From contig NZ_NUPZ01000041.1 of NCBI RefSeq assembly GCF_002584985.1, forward strand, positions 14,547 through 78,546: a DNA stretch of 64,000 nt, written 5' to 3'. Positions within the stretch are counted from its first letter, which is position 1. Every line of letters begins with the position of its first letter. The DNA comes from Bacillus sp. AFS029637 (GTDB lineage: Bacteria > Bacillota > Bacilli > Bacillales > Bacillaceae_G). This document shows, piece by piece, positions 42,339 to 51,456 of the stretch. Position numbers and translations under genes: made by a program. The notes under the pieces are model-generated. The model was not told where the DNA came from. It did not search any database and worked only from the letters and a program-made list of their open reading frames with translations.

Positions 42339-43535
42339 TTACAGCGTTGTTTTTGTATGTTTTAATGCTCTTAATCCATCAAACAACTTTTCGCGCCACC
42401 AAACACTGTCATGACCACCTTGAAACTCTTCATAAGTAATTTGGTATCCCTTTCCTTTTAAAGTTTCATACAGGCGTCTATTAGCCGTTAAAAGAGGTTC
42501 ATTTTCAAGTTCTCCTGCTGCTATATAAAATTTAAGATGATATGCGTTTAAATTATTAAATAGAATCTGATACTCAGTCCAAGGAATTTCTTTTTCAAAA
42601 CCATCCTTTTTCCAGTGTACGGATCCAGACATTGACAACACATTCCCAAAAATATGTGGATTTTGAAGCGCTGCATAAAAGGCTGCTAAGCCACCAAGAC
42701 TGAAACCAGCAATGGTTGTATGCCTCTCTTCTTGATATACATGATACTTAGCTTGAATCCATGGAAGTAATTCCTCCGTTAAAAATGTATTCATTTTACC
42801 GTTATAAGTTAGCTCTTCTAGCCGATCAACAGGATCTATAGCAACAGCAATACAAGACGGGATTTCTTTTTCGTAAATTAAATAATTGAGTGTGCTTGCG
42901 ATTGAAAGGTCATTAATGAATGAATTTCCATCAAATACAATGAGAAGTTCTTGAAGATGTGAAGTGTGAGAATAATCATGAGGCGTATAAATATGAATTT
43001 TACGTGTGTTATCTAGAATCGAACTATGAAAAGAATATGTTTCAATTTTTCCAGATGGATAATGATTTGAAGGAAAACGACTGCTATACTGCACTTCCAT
43101 ACCTATTTTTAATACAGACGCTTTATGGGCACCTTCTCCAAATGTATTTCCATTAAATTGGTCTATTTTGTACTGCTCACTACGTTTTACCCAATCATTT
43201 TCAAAAAAATCATTAACTGAAAAATAGTAAGTTGAAATAAATGTCTTATCCGTTCTAAACGTTTTAAACCAAATATCTGTATGTAGCAACCGTTGCAGTT
43301 GATTTACAGACAGATCCCAACCAGGAAAACTACCGAATACATAAACATTTTCGGTTTTTCGGTCACCTAACCATATATACGTTATAAGCTTATACTGATT
43401 ATCTACAGGACATTGTTCTATTAGTGGCGTATGATTTAACCTTATTTCATACAAAAAAGTATTTAAAGCTTTCACTTCTCCGTTTTTCAATTGATCAATA
43501 AGCTCCTCTAACTTAGGACTAATTATTGAGTGCAC
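42339..43535 (-). CDS. Enterochelin esterase-like alpha/beta hydrolase
   Basis: 398 residues. An N-terminal Fes/CBM48-like beta domain (about 20-160, with VFGSFPGWDLS) is followed by an esterase D-type domain. The nucleophile is Ser279 in AGFSLGGLAAF; the histidine is in GGHDSVWW near residue 374. The layout is that of Fes/IroD/BesA siderophore esterases, but no Fur box or siderophore gene is nearby, so the substrate may be another ester. No signal peptide, so cytosolic. Start 43535 with AAAGGAGGGAAG. Confidence 0.82.
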   Translation of the reverse strand: MHSIISPKLEELIDQLKNGEVKALNTFLYEIRLNHTPLIEQCPVDNQYKLITYIWLGDRKTENVYVFGSFPGWDLSVNQLQRLLHTDIWFKTFRTDKTFISTYYFSVNDFFENDWVKRSEQYKIDQFNGNTFGEGAHKASVLKIGMEVQYSSRFPSNHYPSGKIETYSFHSSILDNTRKIHIYTPHDYSHTSHLQELLIVFDGNSFINDLSIASTLNYLIYEKEIPSCIAVAIDPVDRLEELTYNGKMNTFLTEELLPWIQAKYHVYQEERHTTIAGFSLGGLAAFYAALQNPHIFGNVLSMSGSVHWKKDGFEKEIPWTEYQILFNNLNAYHLKFYIAAGELENEPLLTANRRLYETLKGKGYQITYEEFQGGHDSVWWREKLFDGLRALKHTKTTL

Positions 43536-43632
43536 GTCTCTTCCCTCCTTTGTAATATTCTATATGTACTTCTTTTTCATAATAAGAATTCCTATATAAA
43601 CAAGTTGTCAATATTGTATATTTTATGAACAC

Positions 43633-43668
43633 AAAAAACGCACAAGTAATGTAACTTGTACGTTTTCA
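43633..43668. terminator. Terminator between the YxiJ-like and esterase genes
   Basis: AAAACGCACAAGT and ACTTGTACGTTTT around AATGTA, with one mismatch; A-run one side and T-run the other. It ends the leftward patatin/YxiJ-like unit. Confidence 0.7.
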
Positions 43669-43671
43669 CTT

Positions 43672-44043
43672 TTATTCAGTAAGGTAATAAATTAATAGTT
43701 TTCGGGTCTTCTCATAATTCATGAAATCTCTATATAAAATGGGATACTTCACAAGTTCAGTTGCTAGAAAATGATATTGCGGGAACCATTCAAAAAAAGA
43801 TTTCCTTAGCCACTTTATGTGATCAAACACAATCTCCTGTTCGTTGTTATTAAGCACGTAACTTAAAGTACCTGCCGTATGCATCCAATAATAATTTAAA
43901 TCAGCGCTTATACAATCATCTTCTGTAAACATATTATTAAAATCTTTTCGTATTTTTCGAATGTCACAATTCGGAAACGTTTTGTACAGTGGACTATGCA
44001 TTTTCTGCAATTCATTAAAAATAACCTTTTTTCCTAATATCAA
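43672..44043 (-). CDS. YxiJ-like protein
   Basis: 123 residues, soluble. The pattern NCDIRKIRKDFNNMF ... DLNYYWMHTAGTLSYVLNN ... LRKSFFEWFPQYHFL ... NYEKTRKLLIYYL matches what I remember of the YxiJ family of small proteins, encoded in B. subtilis in the wapA region and thought to act as immunity-like proteins. It starts 12 bases after the patatin stop, so the two are one operon. Ribosome binding site GGGGTGGAACG. Confidence 0.6.
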   Translation of the reverse strand: MILGKKVIFNELQKMHSPLYKTFPNCDIRKIRKDFNNMFTEDDCISADLNYYWMHTAGTLSYVLNNNEQEIVFDHIKWLRKSFFEWFPQYHFLATELVKYPILYRDFMNYEKTRKLLIYYLTE

Positions 44044-44055
44044 CGTTCCACCCCT

Positions 44056-44907
44056 TTATTTCTCTATCCAATTTAATAATTTTTCATAATGATCTTGAGC
44101 ATCCTTATACCCAAGATTATATAAATTAACGAGTTTTTCTTTATTTCTCTCTATACCGCTTATAGGAAGTTGTACACTTGGTTGAATGACATAAAAGTTG
44201 TCTTTTTGTTCTATTTGATTCATATAAGATATCGTCTCATTATAAAAACGATAATGTTCTACTAAAGATTCTGCGATATTCGGATATTTTCTATATAAAA
44301 TTTTAGCTAAACCTGAAAATTTATTTCGCTGCTTCTCAAATCCTTCTGGCTTTGTCATAATTACAACATTCTTTTGATAACCATCATTTTGAGCTTTTAG
44401 AACTGGAATAGGGTCAATAATCCCTCCATCTAACAACTTTCGATTACCGTATTCTACAGCAGGTGCTATAAAGGGTACAGAGCTTGAGGCACGAATGATT
44501 TTTAAAATATCATTTCCGTGTTCTGTTTTATTATAATAAATAGCCTGTCCTGACTCACAATCTGTCGTTCCTATTACAAACTGTTCATTTGAGTTTAAGA
44601 AAGTTTGAAAATCAAATGGAACAATTTTGTTTGGTATTTCATCAAATAAAAAGTCCATTCCAAATAATTCACGTTTTCGAATCAAATTTCGATAAGATAT
44701 ATAACGGTGATCTGCTACTAGTTCTGTATTTACTTTCTTATTTCTTCCTTTTTGACGTGATAAATAAGTTGCTCCCATACAGGCTCCAGCCGATACACCG
44801 ACTACATACGGAAAGAATAAGTCCTTTTCCATAAAATATTCGAGTACTCCTGCAGTATATAAACCTTTCATTCCTCCGCCTTCTAATACTAAACCGATAT
44901 TCTTCAT
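44056..44907 (-). CDS. Patatin-like phospholipase
   Basis: 283 residues, YjjU/RssA type. The oxyanion loop GLVLEGGGMKGLYTAGVLEY opens it, the nucleophile is Ser39 in GVSAGACMG and the partner is Asp160 in LLDGGIIDPIP. So the Ser-Asp dyad is complete. No signal peptide or membrane helix. It is the first gene of a two-gene operon with the YxiJ-like protein. Start 44907, with AGAGGGATATAGC upstream. The lipid substrate is unknown. Confidence 0.88.
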   Translation of the reverse strand: MKNIGLVLEGGGMKGLYTAGVLEYFMEKDLFFPYVVGVSAGACMGATYLSRQKGRNKKVNTELVADHRYISYRNLIRKRELFGMDFLFDEIPNKIVPFDFQTFLNSNEQFVIGTTDCESGQAIYYNKTEHGNDILKIIRASSSVPFIAPAVEYGNRKLLDGGIIDPIPVLKAQNDGYQKNVVIMTKPEGFEKQRNKFSGLAKILYRKYPNIAESLVEHYRFYNETISYMNQIEQKDNFYVIQPSVQLPISGIERNKEKLVNLYNLGYKDAQDHYEKLLNWIEK

Positions 44908-45086
44908 GCTATATCCCTCTGCTTCGTTTTTCTTATTTACATATTAGCACAAGATTTTAAGATGAGGTTATATAAACTAATTACAACAATAACGAAAAAC
45001 TATTACAGTAATGTCATAATCTCTAAGTTAGTAACATGGTACAATATAAATTACTCATTCCACAGATATTAAAGGAGGAATTTCAT

Positions 45087-45464
45087 ATGGGTTTATTTAG
45101 TGGTATTTTAGGAAATGCATCAAATGCGAGTACAGAAAGTGTAGAACGTGATTTAGAGAAGATTATGTTAGACGATGAGAAAGTTGAACATGCATATAAA
45201 TTAATTCGCGATTTAATCGTATTCACAAATCGTCGCCTTATTTTAGTAGATAAACAAGGGATATCAGGTAAAAAAACAGAATACCATTCTATCCCTTATA
45301 AAAGTATTACACAGTTTAGTATCGAAACAGCTGGGCATTTTGATTTAGATGCAGAACTGAAAATATGGGTTTCTAGTTTGAGTGCACCAATTACGAAAGA
45401 ATTTAAAGGTGACGATAGTGTTATAAGCATTCAAAAAGCATTGGTAACATATACGACAAAATAG
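45087..45464 (+). CDS. PH domain protein, YvbH/bPH type
   Basis: 125 residues: a short N-terminal piece (MGLFSGILGNASNASTESVE) and a bacterial PH domain with KLIRDLIVFTNRRLILVDKQ then GISGKKTEYHSIPYKSITQF. The TNRRL(I/L)LVD motif is the hallmark. ATG 45087 follows AAAGGAGGAATTTC; the frame is open 17 codons further up without a site. Found in most Bacillus genomes, with unproven function, perhaps in membrane or stress response. Monocistronic. Confidence 0.85.
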   Translation: MGLFSGILGNASNASTESVERDLEKIMLDDEKVEHAYKLIRDLIVFTNRRLILVDKQGISGKKTEYHSIPYKSITQFSIETAGHFDLDAELKIWVSSLSAPITKEFKGDDSVISIQKALVTYTTK

Positions 45465-45585
45465 TTAGTTTGTGCATGTTTATTCAATTTCAAAATTACT
45501 AATCCGATTATTTTGGAAGAATATACATTAATTCTGTATATTTAATCTAAAATAACATAAAAAGGTAAAGCGTATTTCAAATGCT
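45465..45585. other. Converging intergenic region
   Basis: AT-rich, only the terminator at 45558-45600 is recognisable. Confidence 0.4.
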
Positions 45586-45600
45586 TTACCTTTCTTTTTT
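45558..45600. terminator. Bidirectional terminator
   Basis: AAAAGGTAAAGC and GCTTTACCTTTC around GTATTTCAAAT. It serves the rightward PH domain gene and the leftward GNAT gene, whose last codons overlap it. Confidence 0.82.
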
Positions 45601-46059
45601 GTAATAAATAAGTGTAGTTTTATCATTTAATTTCTTTATTACTTCTGTTCTTTTATACCCCATTTTTTCGTATAGAAAACAATTTCTTTCTTCTTCTAAA
45701 ATCGTAGCAAGTTCAAAACTTCGTGCTTTTGGAAACATCTCTTCAATTAAAATAAGTACCTTTTGAGCGATTCCTTTCCCTTGATAGATTGGATGAATAA
45801 ACATTGGACTGATCCAAAACTTATATGGTAGTTCTTTTTGGGATATACATATCGCTCCAACAAGTTTCGAATCTATTATCATCTTATAAAAATTACTGCT
45901 GGGATTATTTATTCTAAAAATAGTTTTTTCAATAGATTCATTTGCTGGGTTTGTTTCATAGTCTTTATATTTATTTAATAGAGGGCCAAATGAGTCTATT
46001 TGCATTTGAAATAAAACTGCTACATCAACTTCTGTTGCCTTCTCTAATGTAATCTTCAT
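45586..46059 (-). CDS. GNAT family N-acetyltransferase
   Basis: 157 residues. FWISPMFIHPIYQGKGIAQK then VLILIEEMFP gives the Q-x-x-G-x-A acetyl-CoA loop; FLYEKMGYKRTEVIKKLNDK is the closing strand region. Start 46059; it is 1 base from the stop of the YfiT-like gene upstream, so the two are co-translated. Substrate unknown. Confidence 0.82.
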   Translation of the reverse strand: MKITLEKATEVDVAVLFQMQIDSFGPLLNKYKDYETNPANESIEKTIFRINNPSSNFYKMIIDSKLVGAICISQKELPYKFWISPMFIHPIYQGKGIAQKVLILIEEMFPKARSFELATILEEERNCFLYEKMGYKRTEVIKKLNDKTTLIYYKKER

Positions 46060-46060
46060 G

Positions 46061-46582
46061 TTACCAATTAAGTCGCTTTCTTAATGAAGTTACATGAGCT
46101 GTATGATGTCGACCGTGCCATGCATATAGTCCTATTGCAGCAGCAAGTTTTGTTTCACCAGTCTCTGGATGGTTAAATGTCTTTTCTAGATCTTCAAGTT
46201 CTAAAGAATATAAAAGGTTAACCCATCTTTTATGTAATGAATCTAACATTACTAGTGAAACATCTACTGGTAATTTAGAATCAGGTAGTTCTGCCCACTT
46301 CTCTTCTTTATATGGCTTAATCGTTGGATTTTTTTCTGTTAGTGCTAATTTAAAGCGTATGTAACTATTCATATGGCTATCAACAACGTGATGGACTACT
46401 TGGCGAACCGTCCATCCCCCAACGCGATACGGTGTATCTAACTGCTTTTGATCTAAATCTTTAATTGCCTTTGTTAATTCATTCGGTAAATCTTCAATTT
46501 CTTGAATCCATGTATCAATCATTTCTTCAGTTATAGGATGTTTGTATGTAAATTGCCCAATTGGATAACGTAAATCATTCAT
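46061..46582 (-). CDS. YfiT family (DinB-like) metal-dependent protein, bacillithiol transferase type
   Basis: 173 residues, a four-helix DinB fold. [20 protein letters not shown] is the YfiT opening. The metal-binding histidines are [11 protein letters not shown] and the pair in [12 protein letters not shown]. The B. subtilis protein was named a metal-dependent hydrolase; the DinB superfamily includes bacillithiol transferases such as BstA, so thiol transfer is now a favoured role. Start 46582 after AAGGGGGAC. Middle gene of a leftward three-gene run (46599-47126, this, 45586). Confidence 0.85.
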   Translation of the reverse strand: MNDLRYPIGQFTYKHPITEEMIDTWIQEIEDLPNELTKAIKDLDQKQLDTPYRVGGWTVRQVVHHVVDSHMNSYIRFKLALTEKNPTIKPYKEEKWAELPDSKLPVDVSLVMLDSLHKRWVNLLYSLELEDLEKTFNHPETGETKLAAAIGLYAWHGRHHTAHVTSLRKRLNW

Positions 46583-46598
46583 GAATAAGTCCCCCTTA

Positions 46599-47126
46599 TT
46601 ATAAGCGCGAAGTATTTCTCCAAATATAATGTACAAAATTCATATGTTCACCATTTAATTCTACAGAAGTTGTATCTGCTTCGTTATGATAAGAAGAAAA
46701 CCCGCTTTTTTCTAATACAATTTGTGATGCGAGATTATTAGTCGTTGTTTTAGCATGAACTTCATTAATTTCATAATTTTGCGCTACGTCTAAAACTAAT
46801 TTTACAGCTGCAGTTGCAACTCCTTTTTTAGTAAACTTTTCTCCGACACGATAACCTAACGAACTGCTTCGAGTTTCTGTATCTATATCTACTAAATTTA
46901 TTCGTCCTACAATTTCTTTTTCTTCATTACGAATTAAATAAAAATAAGAATCTCCATCCGCCTGTTCTATTAATAAATCATCTAGTAGTTTTTGAAAATA
47001 TTCAAAATCAAAATATTGCGACCCACGATTTGGCACCATTGTTTCAAAAAAAGACTTATTTGTAAGTTCAAACGTAAATAAATCTTTAGCATCGTGTTTC
47101 TTTAATTGTTCTATGTATATTTTCAT
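46599..47126 (-). CDS. GNAT acetyltransferase, RimJ/RimL type
   Basis: 175 residues. [20 protein letters not shown] is the acetyl-CoA loop (R-V-G-x...G-V-A-T), and [20 protein letters not shown] with FSS is the second RimJ/L motif. Such enzymes acetylate N-terminal residues or small molecules. Start 47126 after AAGGAGTAATCGAG. It ends 16 bases before the YfiT start, first of the three-gene run. Confidence 0.82.
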   Translation of the reverse strand: MKIYIEQLKKHDAKDLFTFELTNKSFFETMVPNRGSQYFDFEYFQKLLDDLLIEQADGDSYFYLIRNEEKEIVGRINLVDIDTETRSSSLGYRVGEKFTKKGVATAAVKLVLDVAQNYEINEVHAKTTTNNLASQIVLEKSGFSSYHNEADTTSVELNGEHMNFVHYIWRNTSRL

Positions 47127-47189
47127 CTCGATTACTCCTTCTATATCTACTAACTGTTATATATTCTTTTTTAATCGATTAATTTCCTG

Positions 47190-48512
47190 CTATTTCTTTC
47201 GCTTCAGTAACACAGCAAATAGCACTTTCGGATGAAATAAATGAAATGGACTACGAATTAAATTCATCACTCTTACTAATCGAATATAAACGTCAGAATT
47301 ACTTGCAGATAGTTGATATATTTGCTTTGTATACCATAGCTGGAATTTTTGTTTCATAGTTAATTCTCTCTTTAGCTGAGGATGTCGTGATATTTCCGTT
47401 GTTGTCATTTCCCATGGGGTTTGTATGATTGTAGTAGCCTTCTTATAAAACTGTTGTGTAAATGTTTTATCGAGATTTTTTCTATCTTGTAGTAGTAATT
47501 GCAACTGATAAGCTTCCATAGCTGCAACTGAAACACCTTGACCGAAAACGGGATCAAAACGACATTGTGCATCTCCAACTACTAACAACCCTTCTGGTAA
47601 ATTAGTAACTAAATCAAATCGCCGACGTACTTGATAAGGAATTTTGTATAGCTTTATACCAGTAATTCCCTCAGCTTTGTTTAGAAAGTCTGTTACATTA
47701 GCAATGGATAAATTTTCAGCAAAATCATAAAACTCATCAGCCGTTTGTGGCGCTTCCTCATTTGCATAGCCACTAAAAGTAACAAAATAACGATTATCTT
47801 CAATCGTTTGTATAAGTACACCGTAAGGGTTTTCTGGAAAACTTGGAGACATTAGCATATTACAGCAGTCTAACGTTTCATCTTCTTTGAGTTTAAACAT
47901 TCTCGTTGCATAAAATAAATCAATACGCACTCTCTCTTCTTGCACCTCAATATTGTATTCATGTAACCACTCTATACTTTTTGAACCGAATCCACTCGCA
48001 TCAACTACAATATCTGCATGAATTTCTTCATGAAGCCCTGTGTCTAAACATTTAGTTTTTACCCCACACACTTTATTAAGCTTTCCATCGACTAATAAAC
48101 CTTCAACTAAAGTTTCAAATTTAGTGGTAACATTTAAAATTTGATCTATTCGTTTTTGAATATGCCATTCTAGCAAAGGACGACTCTGTTGAATCATATG
48201 TACGCCTCCGTTGAATGGCTGTTTCCATAAACCAAATTGATGCCACCTCAAATCTCGAGTAAAGTTATTTACGATACTACCTGCTTCTATTAATTCGTTC
48301 GTAATAGTAGGAAACAATTTCTCAATTGCGTTTTCTCCGCCTTTTAATAACACATGAGGATGATTACTTTGTGGAACTCTTTTTCTCGAAGCTTTTCCAT
48401 CCCATTTTTCGCCAGCTTCTAGAATGATTACTTCTTTAAAAGTAGTTGATAATGCTTTTGCTGCGAGCTTTCCTGCCATACTTCCACCAATAACAATAGC
48501 CTTATTAAACAT
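47190..48512 (-). CDS. FAD-dependent oxidoreductase, geranylgeranyl reductase/hydroxylase-like
   Basis: 440 residues. FAD dinucleotide motif AIVIGGSMAGKLAAKAL then EVIILEAG; GLLVVGDAQCRFDPVFGQGV is the second FAD motif with the conserved GD and P of the p-hydroxybenzoate hydroxylase group; DIVVDASGFGSKS lies between. Substrate unknown; close homologues are called epoxidase or hydroxylase without evidence. Start 48512 with GGGGGAAAAT. A terminator separates it from the upstream uppP. Confidence 0.8.
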   Translation of the reverse strand: MFNKAIVIGGSMAGKLAAKALSTTFKEVIILEAGEKWDGKASRKRVPQSNHPHVLLKGGENAIEKLFPTITNELIEAGSIVNNFTRDLRWHQFGLWKQPFNGGVHMIQQSRPLLEWHIQKRIDQILNVTTKFETLVEGLLVDGKLNKVCGVKTKCLDTGLHEEIHADIVVDASGFGSKSIEWLHEYNIEVQEERVRIDLFYATRMFKLKEDETLDCCNMLMSPSFPENPYGVLIQTIEDNRYFVTFSGYANEEAPQTADEFYDFAENLSIANVTDFLNKAEGITGIKLYKIPYQVRRRFDLVTNLPEGLLVVGDAQCRFDPVFGQGVSVAAMEAYQLQLLLQDRKNLDKTFTQQFYKKATTIIQTPWEMTTTEISRHPQLKRELTMKQKFQLWYTKQIYQLSASNSDVYIRLVRVMNLIRSPFHLFHPKVLFAVLLKRKK

Positions 48513-48527
48513 ATTTTCCCCCTTAAT

Positions 48528-48563
48528 GAAAAAAGACCCTGTCTTGTATGAATGAAACAGGAT
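48528..48563 (-). terminator. Terminator of the uppP gene
   Basis: Read leftward, AGATCCTGTTT and GACAGGGTCTTTTTT around a 10-base loop. Confidence 0.75.
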
Positions 48564-48574
48564 CTGTTACTAAA

Positions 48575-49354
48575 TTAAAACACATGAGTAAATTGCAACG
48601 TTAAAATTAAAATACCTAATCCCCATACGTAATACGCGAATACTTTTAAAGAATGTCGTTTTAAATATTGAATCATCCATGAAACGGCTATGTAACCAAA
48701 AAACGCTGCTGATAACGTTCCAACAATTAAAGATGTACTAGAAATAGATTCTGCCTTCCCTTGAAAAACATCTGCAAATTGTAAGATGATAGCTCCGACA
48801 ATGGCTGGAGTTGATAATAAAAAAGAAAAGTAAGCAGCAGTTTCGCGGTCTAACTTTCTCCATAGTGCAGCGACAATTGTCATTCCAGAGCGAGAAATTG
48901 CTGGAAAAATAGCAGCCGCTTGAAAGGAACCAATAATGAATGCATCTTTGTATGTAATGTCGTCCATTTTTTTACGACCATTCTTTTGTTTATCTGCCAT
49001 GTAGAGAAAAAATCCTGTCACTAAAAACTCCCAACCAATCGTGATACCTGTTTTTGAAATATCTTCAAAAAAATCTTTAAATAATAAGCCGATTACAACC
49101 GCAGGTATCGTCCCAACAATAAGTAACAACATTAGTTTTGAAAATGGATTTTTGATTAAATATATAAATTCTTTTTTGTAATAAATAAACACTGCAAGTA
49201 AAGTTCCGATATGCAGCATCGTATCTAAAAACAATCCTGCTTCATCTAATTGAAACAAATGCCTTCCTAAATAAAGATGACCTGTACTACTTATCGGTAA
49301 AAACTCTGTTAAACCTTGTATGATCCCTAATATAAAAGCTTCTAACCAATTCAT
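48575..49354 (-). CDS. uppP: Undecaprenyl-diphosphatase UppP (BacA family)
   Basis: 259 residues with eight helices. ILGIIQGLTEFLPISSTGHL at residues 9-28 is the first UppP motif with the catalytic Glu and the PISST loop; FQAAAIFPAISRSGMTIVAA is the second, with its PxxSRSG. It dephosphorylates undecaprenyl diphosphate for reuse in wall synthesis; overproduction gives bacitracin resistance. Start 49354 after AAGGAGACC. The B. cereus group carries several paralogues, so this is likely one of them rather than the sole enzyme. Compare the BcrC type at 13952. Confidence 0.92.
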   Translation of the reverse strand: MNWLEAFILGIIQGLTEFLPISSTGHLYLGRHLFQLDEAGLFLDTMLHIGTLLAVFIYYKKEFIYLIKNPFSKLMLLLIVGTIPAVVIGLLFKDFFEDISKTGITIGWEFLVTGFFLYMADKQKNGRKKMDDITYKDAFIIGSFQAAAIFPAISRSGMTIVAALWRKLDRETAAYFSFLLSTPAIVGAIILQFADVFQGKAESISSTSLIVGTLSAAFFGYIAVSWMIQYLKRHSLKVFAYYVWGLGILILTLQFTHVF

Positions 49355-49486
49355 GATGGTCTCCTTTCTTGTTTGCTTGTACCAATATATGAAGGTTAAA
49401 TTTTCGATATGAAAAAAACTATATTTCTCTATGAATTTACTTTTTTATTATGGATATATATGTAAAAATGGTCGAGGAGGGTTAAT

Positions 49487-49648
49487 ATGTGGAAACATAC
49501 AACATTCGGCAATGTATTACTGTGGATAGGACCTATCCTTGTGTTTGTAGGGTTGTGTATGACAAATGTTATTTCTAATATTCCTTTCTTTGAAGGAAAA
49601 CATAAAACAATTGGAATTGTACTTATATGTATAGGTGTATGCTGCTAA
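49487..49648 (+). CDS. Small membrane protein, 53 residues
   Basis: Two hydrophobic segments (GNVLLWIGPILVFVGLCMTN and IGIVLICIGVCC) around a short FFEGKHK turn. ATG 49487 is preceded by GAGGAGGG at good distance, which makes it a believable gene. It ends in two cysteines. No family recognised. It stands alone between the divergent uppP and the converging GIY-YIG gene. Confidence 0.65.
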   Translation: MWKHTTFGNVLLWIGPILVFVGLCMTNVISNIPFFEGKHKTIGIVLICIGVCC

Positions 49649-49690
49649 TCATTTAAAAAAAGGAGAAAAATATGAGGATTAATTTTAAAT

Positions 49691-49729
49691 AAAAAACAAT
49701 CCCAGTATATGTGCTAGGATTGTTTTTTG
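49691..49729. terminator. Bidirectional terminator
   Basis: AAAAAACAATCC and GGATTGTTTTTT around a 15-base loop with inner CAG/CTA pairing. Confidence 0.85.
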
Positions 49730-49733
49730 TTGC

Positions 49734-50114
49734 TTATTTATAGAATACTTTATCAACGTTATATTTTGCTTTATATTCATTGATGATATATGTTTCGTAA
49801 ATTTCTCTTTCAGTTGGATCTTCTACGATACATGCATCGATGCGGTATACTTCATCACGGTGATTTTTAATTGGTGAAACATTGTCTTCAAAATGTTTTT
49901 TAATACGTTGTCTAATTTTACGAGCTTTACCTACGAAAAGAAGTTCGTCATTAATATTGTAAAACATAAAAATGCCGCCTTTATCTCTAGGGAACAAGTG
50001 GAAATCGATAAAACCATTAATTGGAGTAATGATTGGCTCGTCACCTTTAATAACTTGTTTACGCTCAGTAATTGAAACATCAGCTTCAGGAATATTAATT
50101 TTAATCAAGTTCAT
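49734..50114 (-). CDS. GIY-YIG nuclease family protein
   Basis: 126 residues. A single GIY-YIG-like domain: GIFMFYNINDELLFVGKARK IRQRIKKHF, where the first two strands read GIFMFY and LLFVGK in place of GIY and YIG; the Arg in R-x-R-I and the Glu in PTEREIYETYIINEYKAKYN complete it. It matches the UvrC-like N-terminal nuclease but alone. The Tyr of YIG is Phe, so activity is not certain. Start 50114 after AAAGAGGACGTG. The role is not known. Confidence 0.8.
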   Translation of the reverse strand: MNLIKINIPEADVSITERKQVIKGDEPIITPINGFIDFHLFPRDKGGIFMFYNINDELLFVGKARKIRQRIKKHFEDNVSPIKNHRDEVYRIDACIVEDPTEREIYETYIINEYKAKYNVDKVFYK

Positions 50115-50191
50115 TCACGTCCTCTTTTATTATAAAGATAAATAATAGCATACATACGTAAGAAAAGCTATGTCCAGAGGTATATTTCATT

Positions 50192-50755
50192 TTATAATCT
50201 AAATATTATAGGTGTATCATGTAAACTCTTCTTCCAAATCATATGATCACTTGATTCTCCCCAGTAATCCTTCAGTACGTAGCTAGGTTTTCCAAACTTT
50301 TTCGTCCATATACTTTGTGCGTTTTTGTATCCGCTATCTAAACAGTATTCTGTTATTCCTCTGCTAAGTAACGTAAGAAACATTGTATTTAGTAGTAAAC
50401 TACCTATACCCTTTCTTTGATACTCTGGAAATATAAATACAGTTCCTATTTCATACAAATCTTTAAGTGCGCCGCCTGTACAACTATTAATCAATGTACT
50501 TGCTGGACCAACTTCAATTGTTCCAATGATTTTATCGTTATTTGTATCTATTGCTAATAAAAAGTAACGATTTTCTCCATTACTATCAAAATCATTTTTC
50601 AAATATTGCTTTTTTGAGTTAATTTCATTTTCTATTTCAGCTAATAATTGTGATAATCCTTCGTCTTTATATGTATTCGTAATAACTATACGGAAAAACA
50701 AGTGAAGTTCCTCTAAATCATCCGAATTCGGTCTTCTAATTTCAACGTTATACAT
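50192..50755 (-). CDS. GNAT family N-acetyltransferase
   Basis: 187 residues. LYEIGTVFIFPEYQRKGIGS then LLLNTMF gives the Q-x-x-G-x-G loop. LEELHLFFRIVITNTYKDEG is the N-terminal helix. The end, KPSYVLKDYWGESSDHMIWK, resembles a conserved end in one Bacillus GNAT group. Start 50755. It is followed, in transcription, by nothing close. Substrate unknown. Confidence 0.8.
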   Translation of the reverse strand: MYNVEIRRPNSDDLEELHLFFRIVITNTYKDEGLSQLLAEIENEINSKKQYLKNDFDSNGENRYFLLAIDTNNDKIIGTIEVGPASTLINSCTGGALKDLYEIGTVFIFPEYQRKGIGSLLLNTMFLTLLSRGITEYCLDSGYKNAQSIWTKKFGKPSYVLKDYWGESSDHMIWKKSLHDTPIIFRL

Positions 50756-50782
50756 GATTTAAATCTCCATTCTATACAATTG

Positions 50783-51355
50783 TTAAAACCAAACTTTATA
50801 TATTCTATTCAACAATATTTTACAAAGCCCTGCATAGATCCAGCAGTATAGAAAGCTCAGTATAAATATTGATAAAATAATGTTTATATCCATAGTTGTA
50901 TGAATAGTAGGACCAAGTACGGGAAAACGGAAAATATCTAGAACAATTATTATTCCTATAAGTAGACAAATCGCAGAAAAGGAAACCACCCAAATTCTCC
51001 TCTTGAATTGTATAAAGGATAGTCCTAAGGCTATACCTAATAAGCCTGTAGTAAAAGGAAAAACAATTAGTTCACTTGGCTCGATAATAAATAATAGGAG
51101 AATAGTAAGAAGATAAGAAAGTACTCCCTCACGAATAGAGTAGCAAATAGCGAAAAAAATTGGTAACGTCGCAAAAGGGCTAATGAATAATCCTATACCA
51201 GGAATTAAATTCCCCGCTGCTTGAAACATGGTGGCTAAAGCGCTCATTAAAGCTGTAATGACTAACTTATTTGCAAGGGACAATTTTCTTTTATGAACAA
51301 AGTTCGCATCAGTCTCTATCATAAATTGACACCAATAACGTATAAACCGATTCAT
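50783..51355 (-). CDS. Multi-pass membrane protein, ECF S-component-like
   Basis: About 190 residues with five or six helices: LANKLVITALMSALATMFQA, the GNLIPGIGLFISPFATLPIF segment and three more. The first helix pattern (ITALMSALAT) and the GIGLFISPF loop resemble ECF S components and the YybS/DUF2232 group, but I cannot place it. Start 51355 (AGGGGGATTTCG before ATG) is preferred to 51403. It lies between the propeller protein upstream and the GNAT gene downstream, 27 bases from the latter, so those two may share a transcript. Confidence 0.55.
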   Translation of the reverse strand: MNRFIRYWCQFMIETDANFVHKRKLSLANKLVITALMSALATMFQAAGNLIPGIGLFISPFATLPIFFAICYSIREGVLSYLLTILLLFIIEPSELIVFPFTTGLLGIALGLSFIQFKRRIWVVSFSAICLLIGIIIVLDIFRFPVLGPTIHTTMDINIILSIFILSFLYCWIYAGLCKILLNRIYKVWF

Positions 51356-51456
51356 CGAAATCCCCCTAAAGATACCTAATTCATCACTTTCTATATTATT
51401 CATACACTAGTAGTTTATGAGTTGCTAATATTTTTAAACTGCCAGTGTATATCGTA

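Noticed and set aside
42339-43671. Siderophore esterase locus
   Set aside because: No Fur box, siderophore synthesis or uptake genes are near; the fold alone does not fix the substrate.
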